Source: Mesorhizobium sp. (GTDB lineage: Bacteria > Pseudomonadota > Alphaproteobacteria > Rhizobiales > Rhizobiaceae). From it: 37,920 nt of DNA. The stretch is from positions 1 to 37,920 of the forward strand of contig NZ_SUEG01000045.1 in the NCBI RefSeq assembly GCF_005063415.1, written 5' to 3'. The notes under the pieces are model-generated. The model was not told the DNA's origin. It saw only the letters and a list, made by a program, of their open reading frames with translations, and ran no database searches. Numbering within the stretch: the stretch's first letter is position 1; the number at the start of each line of letters is the position of its first letter. Shown piece by piece: positions 30,225-37,825 of this stretch. Made by a program: the position numbers and the translations under genes.

Positions 30225-31751
30225 GTGGACGACAATAGCCAGAACACGCCGGGTCTGCCGGCCGATATTCGCCGTGTGGTGGGCGCCGCGGACCGTCTTG
30301 CCGTGCTGCACGGCCTCGACGCGCGGGACAGGGCTGCCGACCCTGATTTCGATCGTATCGGCGGTCTTGCCGCTTCGGCGATGCAAACGCCTGTCGCACT
30401 GATCACGCTGGTCGATGCCGAGCGGCAGTGGTTCAAGTCCTGTATCGGTCTCGACGAGACCGAAATCGCAACCGAGACATCGTTCTGCGCCTATACCATC
30501 GCAGCCGGCGACGTGCCGATGGTGGTGGCCGACGCGGCGGCGGATCCGCGGTTCAAAGCCAATCCGCTGGTCACCGGCGAGCATCATATCCGCTTTTACG
30601 CAGGCGTGCCGATCGTAATCGACGGCGCGCTGATCGGCACGCTATGCGTGCTCGACCGGAAGCCGCACGCACGTCCCTCTTCTGTCCAGCTCGACCAGCT
30701 GTCGGCGCTGGCTGGCCTTGCCGCTAGCCTGTTCACGCTGAAGGATGCAACCCGTAGCGCGGCGATTGCCGAGGCCGCACTGGTTCGAGAGGAAAAGCGG
30801 CGCGCCATCGCGCTCGACGCGGCTTCGCTTGCCAGCTGGGCGTGGGATATCCGCAGCGACATGATCGACTGCGATGTCCTGCTGTCCGAATTGTTCAACC
30901 TGCCGAAGTCGAACAGGCTGAGGGCGCGCGACATCCTGAACGCCATCGACCCGCGCGACGTTCACCAGACCGAAACACGCTTTCGCGACGCGCTGACCGG
31001 CAGCGACGACTATTTTGGCGAATACCGTGTCAAAGGCCTCGATCCGCCACGATGGATCGCAACGCGCGGCCGCGTCATAGAGCGCGACGGCGAGGGCAAG
31101 CCGACGCTGATCTTCGGCGTCAACTACGACATCACCGAACGCAAGCTTGGAGACGAACGTCAACGGCTGTTGCTGCGCGAGCTCAATCACCGCGTCAAGA
31201 ACACTTTGGCAACCGTACAGGCGCTGGCGACGCAGACCGTTCGCCATGCCCGCCAGCCAAGCGAATTCCTCGCAGCCTTCAGCGCCAGGTTGCAAGCACT
31301 GGGCGTTGCGCACAGCCTGCTGTCGGACCGCGAGTGGCGCGGCATCGGCATCCGCGAGCTGGTGCAGATCGAGGTAAAGCCGTTCCAAGCCGCCGGACAA
31401 TCACGCATGACGATCTCCGGCGCTGATGTCCTGCTCTCACCCGACCAGGCAGTCGGGCTCGGGCTGATCCTGCATGAACTGGCAAGCAACGCACTGCAAT
31501 ACGGGTCGCTCTCGGTTTCCTCCGGAAAGGTCGATCTCGATTGGAAGGTAGAAGGCAGGAAGGGTGCACGGCGTCTGTTGCTGGCCTGGCGCGAAAGCGG
31601 CGGCCCGCGGGTTGCGCCGCCCGAACGGCATGGCTTCGGCTCGATCCTGATCCGCCGCAGCCTGGCCAAGGTCATTTCCAGCGAGGTGACCCACGAATTC
31701 CGGCCGGACGGCGTGGTCGCCGAAATATCGATTCCGCTCGAAGATTTGTGA
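30225..31751 (+). CDS. HWE-family sensor histidine kinase with GAF and PAS domains
   Basis: A 508-aa soluble kinase starting at GTG 30225. Residues about 40-175 form a GAF domain (TLVDAERQWFKSCIGL, FYAGVPIVIDGALIGTLCVL), 190-305 a PAS domain ending VNYDITERK, and 312-508 the HWE kinase core. The phosphoacceptor is His322 in RELNHRVKNTLATVQALA, the W-x-E element is in REWRGIGIRELV, and the N-box is HELASNALQYGSL. HWE kinases commonly feed PhyR in alphaproteobacteria, and this gene lies 2.5-4 kb from phyR. No transmembrane segment, so it senses a cytoplasmic signal. Confidence 0.92.
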   Translation: MDDNSQNTPGLPADIRRVVGAADRLAVLHGLDARDRAADPDFDRIGGLAASAMQTPVALITLVDAERQWFKSCIGLDETEIATETSFCAYTIAAGDVPMVVADAAADPRFKANPLVTGEHHIRFYAGVPIVIDGALIGTLCVLDRKPHARPSSVQLDQLSALAGLAASLFTLKDATRSAAIAEAALVREEKRRAIALDAASLASWAWDIRSDMIDCDVLLSELFNLPKSNRLRARDILNAIDPRDVHQTETRFRDALTGSDDYFGEYRVKGLDPPRWIATRGRVIERDGEGKPTLIFGVNYDITERKLGDERQRLLLRELNHRVKNTLATVQALATQTVRHARQPSEFLAAFSARLQALGVAHSLLSDREWRGIGIRELVQIEVKPFQAAGQSRMTISGADVLLSPDQAVGLGLILHELASNALQYGSLSVSSGKVDLDWKVEGRKGARRLLLAWRESGGPRVAPPERHGFGSILIRRSLAKVISSEVTHEFRPDGVVAEISIPLEDL

Positions 31752-31807
31752 TGCCAGCATTTTGCGACCGGCGCCAGAATCGTTTGCCCCGAACTATCCC
31801 CTCCGAA

Positions 31808-32287
31808 CTATTCCCGTTTGCCGGTATCCGGATCATCGGAGCCGCGCTTCACGTTCTCGCGGTAGATAGCGTAGGCAGCGAGTGCTATCGCCGGCCCGAG
31901 AATCGCGCCCAGTCCGGCCTTCCCCGGGCCACCTTTGCCCTTGAGCAGCGCCGGCAGCACGGCGAGTGCCGCAGTGATGCCGATAGCCTTCATGTCGGCG
32001 TTGCGTCGCTTCGCCCGGCGCCTGGCGCGCGAGCCGGCCGACATCCGGTAGACGAGCAGGATGAGACCGGCGATTGCCAGAAAGCCGATCCCGAAGCTCA
32101 GGGAAGCTGCCATCGGCCCATAGCGGGCCGCCGTCCAGATATAGGCCGCCCCGACGAGGAAGCCGAGGCCGCACAGCGCCACGAGCGCTGCGACCGAATA
32201 GACAATCGCAGCGACGCGCGCACGTTGCACCGCCGCAATGGTTTCGCCCGAGGCGAGGCCCGAGATCAGCGATGCAAGCATTCCCAT
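31808..32287 (-). CDS. Small membrane protein, YqjE/phage-holin-III-like
   Basis: A 159-aa protein with two transmembrane helices (about 28-50 and 62-80), a basic linker (RARRRAKRRN) and a Gly/Pro-rich C-terminal segment with one more weak helix. Its position, ten bases after a DUF883 gene, mirrors yqjD-yqjE of enterobacteria, where both encode inner-membrane stress or stationary-phase proteins. Sequence similarity to YqjE is modest, so the label rests partly on context. Expected to be expressed from the EcfG promoter in front of the DUF883 gene. Confidence 0.72.
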   Translation of the reverse strand: MGMLASLISGLASGETIAAVQRARVAAIVYSVAALVALCGLGFLVGAAYIWTAARYGPMAASLSFGIGFLAIAGLILLVYRMSAGSRARRRAKRRNADMKAIGITAALAVLPALLKGKGGPGKAGLGAILGPAIALAAYAIYRENVKRGSDDPDTGKRE

Positions 32288-32297
32288 GCGTGCAGAA

Positions 32298-32624
32298 CTA
32301 GCGGCGCGCGAGAAGCGCGAAGAGGAATCCGACGCCTGCGGCGATCGCCAGCGAAGTCACCGGTTTTTCGCGCATATGCGCTATCATCTGCGCCTCGATG
32401 TCCCTGGCGTTGCTGCGCAGGCTGTCGAAGGCTGCCTCGCCCTGGGTTCGCAACTGCTCGACGCTTTCGGCGGCGGCTCGCCGTGCTGCCCCGTAGCCAT
32501 GTTCGCCAGTTTTGGCCAACAGCTTGGTAAGTTGGTCGATGTCGGCCTTTAGTTGTGCGATGTCGGCCTCAATATCGGAATTCGTGCGGGCTTCGTTCGC
32601 GGCCTTTCCTGCGGCAGTCGGCAT
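32298..32624 (-). CDS. DUF883/ElaB-YqjD family membrane-anchored protein
   Basis: A 108-aa protein with a long amphipathic helical region (IEADIAQLKADIDQLTKLLA) and a C-terminal transmembrane anchor (EKPVTSLAIAAGVGFLFALL, ending ARR). This is the YqjD/ElaB pattern, proteins that tether ribosomes to the membrane in E. coli stationary phase. Start ATG 32624 has GGAGAG nine bases upstream; ATG 32639 (MESEAMPTA) is an alternative. An exact EcfG promoter is 32-56 bp upstream. First gene of an operon with the YqjE-like protein. Confidence 0.88.
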   Translation of the reverse strand: MPTAAGKAANEARTNSDIEADIAQLKADIDQLTKLLAKTGEHGYGAARRAAAESVEQLRTQGEAAFDSLRSNARDIEAQMIAHMREKPVTSLAIAAGVGFLFALLARR

Positions 32625-32655
32625 TGCTTCACTCTCCATGCTTTTGCTCGGTCGA

Positions 32656-32680
32656 AACGCCCGACAGACCCCAAGGTTCC
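32656..32680 (-). promoter_or_regulatory. EcfG-type promoter of the DUF883 operon
   Basis: On the minus strand GGAAC (32680-32676), 16 bases, CGTT (32659-32656): exact consensus. Confidence 0.7.
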
Positions 32681-32851
32681 GGCACGAACCTCTTCTAACC
32701 CTATCTCCGGCAGCGCGCGTTGCAAATGCCTTACACGGGCCGCGGCCGACGCATCCGCGCGGGCAGGTCTTTTTTAAATGACAGCATGCCAAATAACGAT
32801 CATGACTTTCCCCGTTTCACGTTAGAGACGCATTCAAGGAGATATTGCTGC

Positions 32852-33232
32852 GTGCGCGCATCACTTGACGGTTTGCGGATTCTTATCCTGGAAGATGAGT
32901 TCCTGATTGCCATGGATATCGAGCAGCTTTGCCGCGACTACGGCGCGCTCAATGTGGTCATCGCCCGTGATCTGACTGAGATCGAACAGCAAGACGTTGC
33001 CGCGCAGTTCGATGTGGCCATCGTCGACCTCATGCTGAGCGGCGTTTCGACGCTCCAATTTGCTTCGCGGCTGCGTGAAGCGGGCATCCCGTTCGTCTTC
33101 GCCTCGGGCTATTCGGATACCGACGAGATCAAGAAATCCTTTCCCGGCGTCAGACTGGTCACCAAGCCCTATTCGGGAGACGATCTCGTCGAGGCAGTGG
33201 CGGCGGCCTGCAGGCGAACGCCTCTGCGCTGA
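32852..33232 (+). CDS. Single-domain response regulator
   Basis: A 126-aa receiver domain without an output domain. The acidic pocket is in LEDEF (residues 13-17), the phosphoacceptor is Asp59 in VAIVDLMLSG, the conserved Thr/Ser position is in FASGYS and the lysine is in VTKPYSG. This FASGYSD/TKPY pattern is typical of receivers paired with HWE kinases (PhyR-like FAT GUY family). I use GTG 32852 because AAGGAG lies ten bases upstream; an in-frame ATG at 32786 would add 22 unconvincing residues. It may act as phosphate sink or relay between the HWE kinases and PhyR. Convergent with ecfG. Confidence 0.88.
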   Translation: MRASLDGLRILILEDEFLIAMDIEQLCRDYGALNVVIARDLTEIEQQDVAAQFDVAIVDLMLSGVSTLQFASRLREAGIPFVFASGYSDTDEIKKSFPGVRLVTKPYSGDDLVEAVAAACRRTPLR

Positions 33233-33262
33233 GGCGCGGAGCGGTTCGAACACGCCCGCGCT

Positions 33263-33814
33263 TCACGCAGCCGTCGACCCCGTTACCTGAGCCGAAATTG
33301 CGTCCGGGCCATACTCGTCTTCACCGGAGATCTTCAGAATTTCCTGCAGCCGTGTGCGAGCGCGGCTGACGCGGCTCTTGATCGTTCCGACGGCGCAGCC
33401 GCAGATTTCGGCCGCTTCCTCGTAAGAGAAGCCCGACGCGCCGATGAGGATAATGGCTTCGCGCTGGTCTTCTGGCAGCAACTCGAGCGCGCCGCGAAAG
33501 TCCTCGAGGTCAAGCTGGCCGTGCTGGGCCGGATGAACGGCAAGCCTGGCCGTCATGACGCCATCGCTGTCCTGCACCTCGCGGCCACGCTTGCGCATCT
33601 GCGAATAGAATTCGTTGCGCAAGATGGTGAACAGCCATGCCTTCAGATTGGTGCCGGGCTGGAAGCTTTCATGCTTGTCCCAGGCCTTGACCAACGTTTC
33701 CTGCACCAGGTCGTCGGCCTTGTCGGCGTTTTGCGTCAGCGACACGGCAAAAGCCCGCAGGCTCGGGATCGAGCCGAGCAAATCGGTCTTGAAGCCCTGG
33801 GAGACGGCCGCCAT
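33263..33814 (-). CDS. ecfG: ECF sigma factor EcfG (RpoE2), general stress response
   Basis: A 183-aa ECF15-type sigma factor. Region 2 covers about residues 15-80 (DLVQETLVKAWDKHESFQPG, NLKAWLFTILRNEFYSQMRK) and region 4 about 110-165 (LELLPEDQREAIILIGASGF, SYEEAAEICGCAVGTIKSRV). It directs transcription from GGAAC-N16/17-CGTT promoters when NepR is titrated by phosphorylated PhyR. The start lies three bases after the nepR stop. The consensus for its own promoter is found in front of nepR and phyR, giving positive autoregulation. Confidence 0.97.
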   Translation of the reverse strand: MAAVSQGFKTDLLGSIPSLRAFAVSLTQNADKADDLVQETLVKAWDKHESFQPGTNLKAWLFTILRNEFYSQMRKRGREVQDSDGVMTARLAVHPAQHGQLDLEDFRGALELLPEDQREAIILIGASGFSYEEAAEICGCAVGTIKSRVSRARTRLQEILKISGEDEYGPDAISAQVTGSTAA

Positions 33815-33817
33815 GCC

Positions 33818-34021
33818 TCAGTCCTTCTTTTGCACAGGTTCGGCCTTTTCCAACTGGCTGAGCAGTTGGGCGAAGCGATCCGGCACATTGTCGGAGACCA
33901 GCTCGTCGTAATATTGTTTGAGTTTGCGGCCGATTTCCGAGTTCGGCCCAAGCGGGTCGCGGGAAGCAGCCCGGCGCCCGTTGCCAACGCCAGCCGTGGT
34001 AGCTTTCGTCATGTTCTTCAT
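33818..34021 (-). CDS. nepR: Anti-sigma factor NepR
   Basis: A 67-aa protein of the NepR family. The two conserved amphipathic helices are visible in EIGRKLKQYYDELVSDNVP and RFAQLLSQLEKAE. It sequesters EcfG in unstressed cells and is itself bound by the sigma-like domain of PhyR after phosphorylation. It is the first gene of nepR-ecfG, three bases before ecfG, and divergent from phyR. An exact EcfG promoter lies about 90-110 bp upstream. Confidence 0.95.
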   Translation of the reverse strand: MKNMTKATTAGVGNGRRAASRDPLGPNSEIGRKLKQYYDELVSDNVPDRFAQLLSQLEKAEPVQKKD

Positions 34022-34108
34022 TTCGCCCTTTGTCCCAGCCTTAAGCCGCCCTTCAACACATAACGCAAGGCAAGCGGCAGCCTCGTCTGGTTGCCCAACC
34101 CCGCCCTA

Positions 34109-34133
34109 AACGCCAGCCCGCATACTTAGTTCC
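34109..34133 (-). promoter_or_regulatory. EcfG-type promoter of nepR-ecfG
   Basis: On the minus strand GGAAC (34133-34129), 16 bases, CGTT (34112-34109): exact consensus, 88 bp before the nepR start. Confidence 0.8.
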
Positions 34134-34141
34134 CCATGACC

Positions 34142-34166
34142 GGAACTTTTTCGCATAACCCGCGTT
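34142..34166 (+). promoter_or_regulatory. EcfG-type promoter of phyR
   Basis: GGAAC (34142-34146), 16 bases, CGTT (34163-34166): exact consensus, 70 bp before the phyR start. It begins nine bases from the divergent nepR box. Confidence 0.8.
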
Positions 34167-34235
34167 TCTAACTTTGGGGTTACGAACGTTTTTAGCTGTA
34201 ACATGCAATCACGTCATATGAGGGAGACGTCCGAT

Positions 34236-35030
34236 ATGAGCCTATCAGCAACCATCGCTCCGCACCTGCCGTTCCTGCGCCGCTTCTCGCGCGCCGTATC
34301 CGGATCGCAGGAGAGCGGCGACGCGCTGGTCGCCGCAATGCTCGAGGCCATCATTGCCGATGTCGACATCTTTCCGGACGCATCGAACGACCGCATCGCG
34401 CTCTACAAGGTCTTTGCCAAGCTCTTCACCTCGGTGGCCATTCGCGTTCCGCAGGAGCATGCCCAGTCGGCATGGGAACAGCGCGCCGCGGCCAATCTGA
34501 ATGCAATTGCGCCTCGTCCCCGCCAAGCCTTTCTGCTGGTCGCGGTCGAAGGCTTCAGCGAAGACGAGGCGGCGGAGATTCTCGACGTCGACGAACAGGA
34601 ATTCTCCGAACTTCTCGCGCAGGCGAGCAACGAGATCTCCCGTCAGGTGGCAACCGACGTGCTGATCATCGAGGATGAGCCGCTGATCGCCATGGATATC
34701 GAGGAAATGGTCGAAAGCCTCGGCCATCGCGTCGTCGGAACGGCGCGCACCCACGCCGAGGCGGTGGCGATGTTCGGCAAGGCGAGGCCAAAGATGGTGC
34801 TTGCCGATATTCAGCTTGCCGACGGCAGTTCGGGCATCGCGGCCGTGAATGAGATCCTTTCGTCGACCTTGGTGCCGGTGATCTTCATCACCGCCTTTCC
34901 CGAGCGCCTGCTCACCGGTGAGCGGCCGGAACCGGCTTTCCTCGTCACCAAGCCGTTCAATCCGGATATGGTCAAGGCTCTTATCAGCCAGGCCCTGTTC
35001 TTTGACCGGCACGCGAAAGCGGCGGCATGA
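34236..35030 (+). CDS. phyR: PhyR, sigma-like response regulator of the general stress response
   Basis: A 264-aa protein with the inverted PhyR architecture. Residues 1-135 form an EcfG-like sigma mimic (FLRRFSRAVSGSQESGDALV, ARPRQAFLLVAVEGFSEDEAA-like region 4), and residues 140-260 form a receiver domain with acidic IIEDEP, phosphoacceptor Asp191 in MVLADIQLADGSSG, FITAFPE and VTKPFNP. After phosphorylation by HWE kinases it binds NepR and frees EcfG. ATG 34236 follows GAGGGAGACG; the frame can be extended to 34203 but without family support. A hairpin terminator follows the stop. Confidence 0.97.
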   Translation: MSLSATIAPHLPFLRRFSRAVSGSQESGDALVAAMLEAIIADVDIFPDASNDRIALYKVFAKLFTSVAIRVPQEHAQSAWEQRAAANLNAIAPRPRQAFLLVAVEGFSEDEAAEILDVDEQEFSELLAQASNEISRQVATDVLIIEDEPLIAMDIEEMVESLGHRVVGTARTHAEAVAMFGKARPKMVLADIQLADGSSGIAAVNEILSSTLVPVIFITAFPERLLTGERPEPAFLVTKPFNPDMVKALISQALFFDRHAKAAA

Positions 35031-35035
35031 AACAG

Positions 35036-35060
35036 CTGGCGGCCGAGTTGCGGCCGCCAG
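35036..35060 (+). terminator. Terminator hairpin after phyR
   Basis: CTGGCGGCCG pairs with CGGCCGCCAG around AGTTG, five bases after the phyR stop codon. No strong T-run. Confidence 0.65.
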
Positions 35061-35202
35061 GATAGCCACTCCCTTGGAGCAGATAGGGCGTGACGCCGGC
35101 TTAACACACGACAGCCAACTGGGGCAACCAACTGGACCTTTTCACACACCGTGGCAATTCGGGCCGTAATGATTTTCAGCATCGTCTTTTTCGGGAAATG
35201 GT

Positions 35203-35227
35203 GGAACAAACGGAGGCGAATCACGTT
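35203..35227 (+). promoter_or_regulatory. EcfG-type promoter of the DUF1328 gene
   Basis: GGAAC (35203-35207), 16 bases, CGTT (35224-35227): exact consensus, 30 bp before ATG 35257, so the 5' leader would be very short. Confidence 0.7.
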
Positions 35228-35256
35228 TTCACCGCAGCATTGGAAGGAGATGGATC

Positions 35257-35421
35257 ATGCTTTACTGGGCGCTCGTATTTCTCGTCGTGGCGATCATCGC
35301 CGGTGCGCTTGGTTTCGGCGGCATCGCTGGCACCTCGGCCGGCATAGCGCAGATATTGTTTTTCATCTTTCTCGCCTTCCTGATCATATCGCTTATTGCC
35401 GGCCTGATCAGACGAGCGTGA
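35257..35421 (+). CDS. DUF1328 small membrane protein, 54 aa
   Basis: ATG 35257 is preceded by GGAAGGAGATGGATC. The product [20 protein letters not shown], then [20 protein letters not shown], with a second hydrophobic helix and the tail LIRRA, is a full-length DUF1328 (YtjA-like) protein with two transmembrane helices. Function unknown; the family is commonly stress-induced. An EcfG promoter lies directly upstream. It is too short for many gene callers. Confidence 0.9.
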   Translation: MLYWALVFLVVAIIAGALGFGGIAGTSAGIAQILFFIFLAFLIISLIAGLIRRA

Positions 35422-35557
35422 ATGCCAAGCGGCCACTCAAGCGAACACTGGAAGCCGCACCCCTCAAACGGTTTCCAGCCACCGCCGGGCAGTGTCCTCC
35501 AACGGGATGCCGCTCGGCGGACCGCTTTTTAAGGCTTGATACGAAGCTCCTCCTTTT

Positions 35558-35582
35558 GGAACCCATTTTTCCGCGAGCCGTT
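35558..35582 (+). promoter_or_regulatory. EcfG-type promoter of the second HWE kinase
   Basis: GGAAC (35558-35562), 16 bases, CGTT (35579-35582): exact consensus, 31 bp before ATG 35613. It implies that the sensor is induced by the response it may trigger. Confidence 0.7.
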
Positions 35583-35612
35583 CAGCCCGACATGGGTTGA
35601 GCAAATTGACCG

Positions 35613-36647
35613 ATGCGTACCAGAGTCGGAAAAATGAAAGACCGCGGCCGGAGTGATGAGATCATCGCTTTGCATCCCGCCGAAAGCGGAATGCAGCTTG
35701 GCCGGGCCCTTCTCCATGCACTGCACAATGCCGGGATTTCCGTCCTATACCAGGATCGCGAAATGAAGACGGTGTGGGCGCGCAACATGCGCGCCCCATG
35801 GACTTCCGATGCCGCCGACAACAACGGCATCTTGCCGCCGGCGCAGGCGGAGCGTATCGGCGCCGCCAAGCACGACGTCATCGTCTCCGGCAATCCTCAA
35901 CATCTCGAACTCAGCGTGCCGGCCGATGACGGCGCCCGCTGGTTTCAGGTGTGGATAGACGCCGACCGCAGCGAGACCGGCGCGGTGCAGGGCGTCGTGA
36001 CCACCATGGTCGAAACAACCGAGCAGAAACGCCGGGAGCAGACGTTGAAGGCGCTGCTGCGCGAAGTCAGTCATCGCTCCAAGAACCTTTTGGCCATCAT
36101 CCAGAGCATCGCCACCCAGACGGGCCGTTATTCCGGCAGCATTGACGATTTCCTGACGCGTTTCCGGGGCCGATTGCAGTCGCTGGCCTCCTCGCAGGAC
36201 CTGGTTACGTCATCCAATTGGCGGGGAGCGGCGCTGCGCGAGCTGGTTTCCGGTCAGGTCGGCAGGTACGGCGCGGACCCCTTGCACAGCCTACGCTTCC
36301 GCGGCGCAAATCCATATCTCAACCCCAATGCCGCCTTGCACATCGGTTTGGCCATGCATGAGCTCGCCGTCAATTCGGTCAGCTATGGCGCACTGTCGCG
36401 CAGCGACGGTTTCGTCGAGGTAACGGCCGATCTGACGGCAGCTTCCGCTGGCGAGCCTGCGCTGTCGCTGACATGGGCCGAAGTGATCGGAGCCAACGAC
36501 AATCAGCGTAGCGAGAAGCGTTTTGGCAGCGTCGCGCTTGAACGCGTCGTGCCCACTTCATTGAATGGAACGGCGACACTTGAGATCACCGGGAACCGCC
36601 TTGAATACCGCCTTGTCGTTCCTCACGGCAATTTCGAGACGGATTGA
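35613..36647 (+). CDS. HWE-family sensor histidine kinase with N-terminal PAS-like domain
   Basis: A 344-aa soluble kinase. Residues about 30-140 form a PAS/PAC-like sensor (AGISVLYQDREMKTVWARNM, VWIDADRSETGAVQGVVTTM), and about 145-340 the HWE core: His154 in REVSHRSKNLLAIIQSIA, the W-x-E element in NWRGAALRELV, and the N-box HELAVNSVSYGAL. It lies beside phyR and is preceded by an exact EcfG promoter, so it is a strong candidate for the cognate PhyR kinase. An in-frame ATG at 35634 is an alternative start. Confidence 0.92.
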   Translation: MRTRVGKMKDRGRSDEIIALHPAESGMQLGRALLHALHNAGISVLYQDREMKTVWARNMRAPWTSDAADNNGILPPAQAERIGAAKHDVIVSGNPQHLELSVPADDGARWFQVWIDADRSETGAVQGVVTTMVETTEQKRREQTLKALLREVSHRSKNLLAIIQSIATQTGRYSGSIDDFLTRFRGRLQSLASSQDLVTSSNWRGAALRELVSGQVGRYGADPLHSLRFRGANPYLNPNAALHIGLAMHELAVNSVSYGALSRSDGFVEVTADLTAASAGEPALSLTWAEVIGANDNQRSEKRFGSVALERVVPTSLNGTATLEITGNRLEYRLVVPHGNFETD

Positions 36648-36786
36648 ACGAACGGCGGTCGGCGCGAGAAGGCTTGCTGCGCATCGCCAACCTTAACCGA
36701 CTGTTCACCATAAGGTCCGATCCTGTCCGAACGTGCCGATCCACCGGACATCGATTGAGTTTGGCACAATATGGAAGGAATGGGCC

Positions 36787-36957
36787 TTGACGGCTGCCAA
36801 CTTGAACAGACTGGAACACGCCGCTCGCGTCTCGATGAGTGGTTTTCAGGATCCCGACGCGTCCGCAGCGCCCGCGCCTCGTGCTTCGCCGCTCCGCTTC
36901 GCCGCCGTCGCGCTTATGGCCGCGATCGTCCTGACCGCCGCGTCCCAGCTGATCTGA
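36787..36957 (+). CDS. Small C-tail-anchored protein, about 56 aa
   Basis: TTG 36787 has AAGGAA seven bases upstream and opens a frame with a charged N-terminal part (NLNRLEHAARV), a Pro/Ala-rich linker and a C-terminal transmembrane helix (FAAVALMAAIVLTAASQLI). ATG 36835 would give a 40-aa version. No family recognised. Support is the RBS and the membrane anchor; no EcfG box was found. Confidence 0.4.
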   Translation: MTAANLNRLEHAARVSMSGFQDPDASAAPAPRASPLRFAAVALMAAIVLTAASQLI

Positions 36958-37023
36958 TCGAGCTCGCCAAGGTCCGCCGCCGGCTTCCGCTGCTCACGTC
37001 TGCTTGATCGCTCTGTCGTCACA

Positions 37024-37048
37024 GGAACTTTGAGGGATTTGAGCCGTT
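37024..37048 (+). promoter_or_regulatory. EcfG-type promoter upstream of the 108-aa secreted protein
   Basis: GGAAC (37024-37028), 16 bases, CGTT (37045-37048): exact consensus, 23 bp before ATG 37071. Confidence 0.65.
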
Positions 37049-37070
37049 TCGATGGCGAGAGGTCCCTGCC

Positions 37071-37397
37071 ATGGAGCACATCGCCGCCTTGCTGCTGGTT
37101 GTCGGCTGTTCGAATGCCATGACCGCGTGCCGTGAATTGCCGGCGCCGGTAAGCGTTTTCGAAACCACTACCGAGTGCACGGCTGCGCGCCCGTTCGCGG
37201 TCACCGACCTGCAGGGCCAAGCCCAATATGTCGTCGCCAAATGCCTTGCCGTCGATCCGGCGCTCGAGGACGACTATGACAGGATCATATGGAACGTGCG
37301 TCCCGACGGCACGCTCGATGCCTCCTTGGAGATTTCCGGGTTCGTGGTAGCATCGAACGGCGCACGCCCCGAAAAAGACTATCTTAATCAACAATGA
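37071..37397 (+). CDS. Exported hypothetical protein, 108 aa
   Basis: The N-terminus MEHIAALLLVVGCSNAMTAC is a short signal-like segment. VVGC could serve as a lipobox (Cys13), though the following residues are not ideal. The mature part has a cysteine pair (about residues 20 and 37) and short strands (FAVTDLQGQAQYVVAKCLAV, DASLEISGFVVAS). No family recognised. The EcfG box 23 bp upstream argues for a real, stress-induced envelope protein. Confidence 0.7.
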   Translation: MEHIAALLLVVGCSNAMTACRELPAPVSVFETTTECTAARPFAVTDLQGQAQYVVAKCLAVDPALEDDYDRIIWNVRPDGTLDASLEISGFVVASNGARPEKDYLNQQ

Positions 37398-37479
37398 AAT
37401 CGTGCGGGCAAAGGCCGTACTTTCATGCTAAATGGCGGCTGGAGCTTATTAAAGTGAGGACAAAAGTGAGGATGACTCC

Positions 37480-37725
37480 ATGCGGAAGATGATTATTGCC
37501 ATGGTTGCCGTTGTTGCGGTCAGCGGCTGCACCACCACGGAAGAGAACGTGGGTATCGGCACTGTGGGCGGCGCACTCATCGGTGGCGCTGTCGGCGGCG
37601 GCAAGGGCGCTTTGATCGGCGCTGGCGCTGGTGCGATTGGCGGTCTGCTCGTTCGCCGTCTGCAAAATGGCTACTGCCAGTACAGAGATCGTCACGGCCG
37701 GATCTACACAGCTCGCTGCAATTAG
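37480..37725 (+). CDS. Glycine-zipper lipoprotein, 81 aa
   Basis: A lipoprotein signal ends in VSGC (Cys17), followed by TTTEEN and then a glycine-zipper region (GIGTVGGALIGGAVGGGKGA, LIGAGAGAIGGLL) and a short C-terminal domain with two cysteines (GYCQYRDRHGRIYTARCN). This is the Rickettsia 17-kDa / OsmB-like small outer-membrane lipoprotein pattern. No EcfG box was seen. It is followed by a strong hairpin. Confidence 0.85.
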   Translation: MRKMIIAMVAVVAVSGCTTTEENVGIGTVGGALIGGAVGGGKGALIGAGAGAIGGLLVRRLQNGYCQYRDRHGRIYTARCN

Positions 37726-37746
37726 TTTTCGAACTCCAGGCGAACA

Positions 37747-37783
37747 GCAAACGCGGAGGCAGGCCACCTGTCTCCGCGTTTGC
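37747..37783. terminator. Long hairpin between convergent genes
   Basis: A 17-bp stem (12 perfect pairs GCAAACGCGGAG/CTCCGCGTTTGC, one G-U, four further pairs) closes on the three-base loop CCA. Placed between the lipoprotein gene and the convergent kinase gene; probably a bidirectional terminator. Confidence 0.75.
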
Positions 37784-37825
37784 ACCTCCAAGGCGCTGTC
37801 GCGATGCGACCCACGAGACGGCGTT

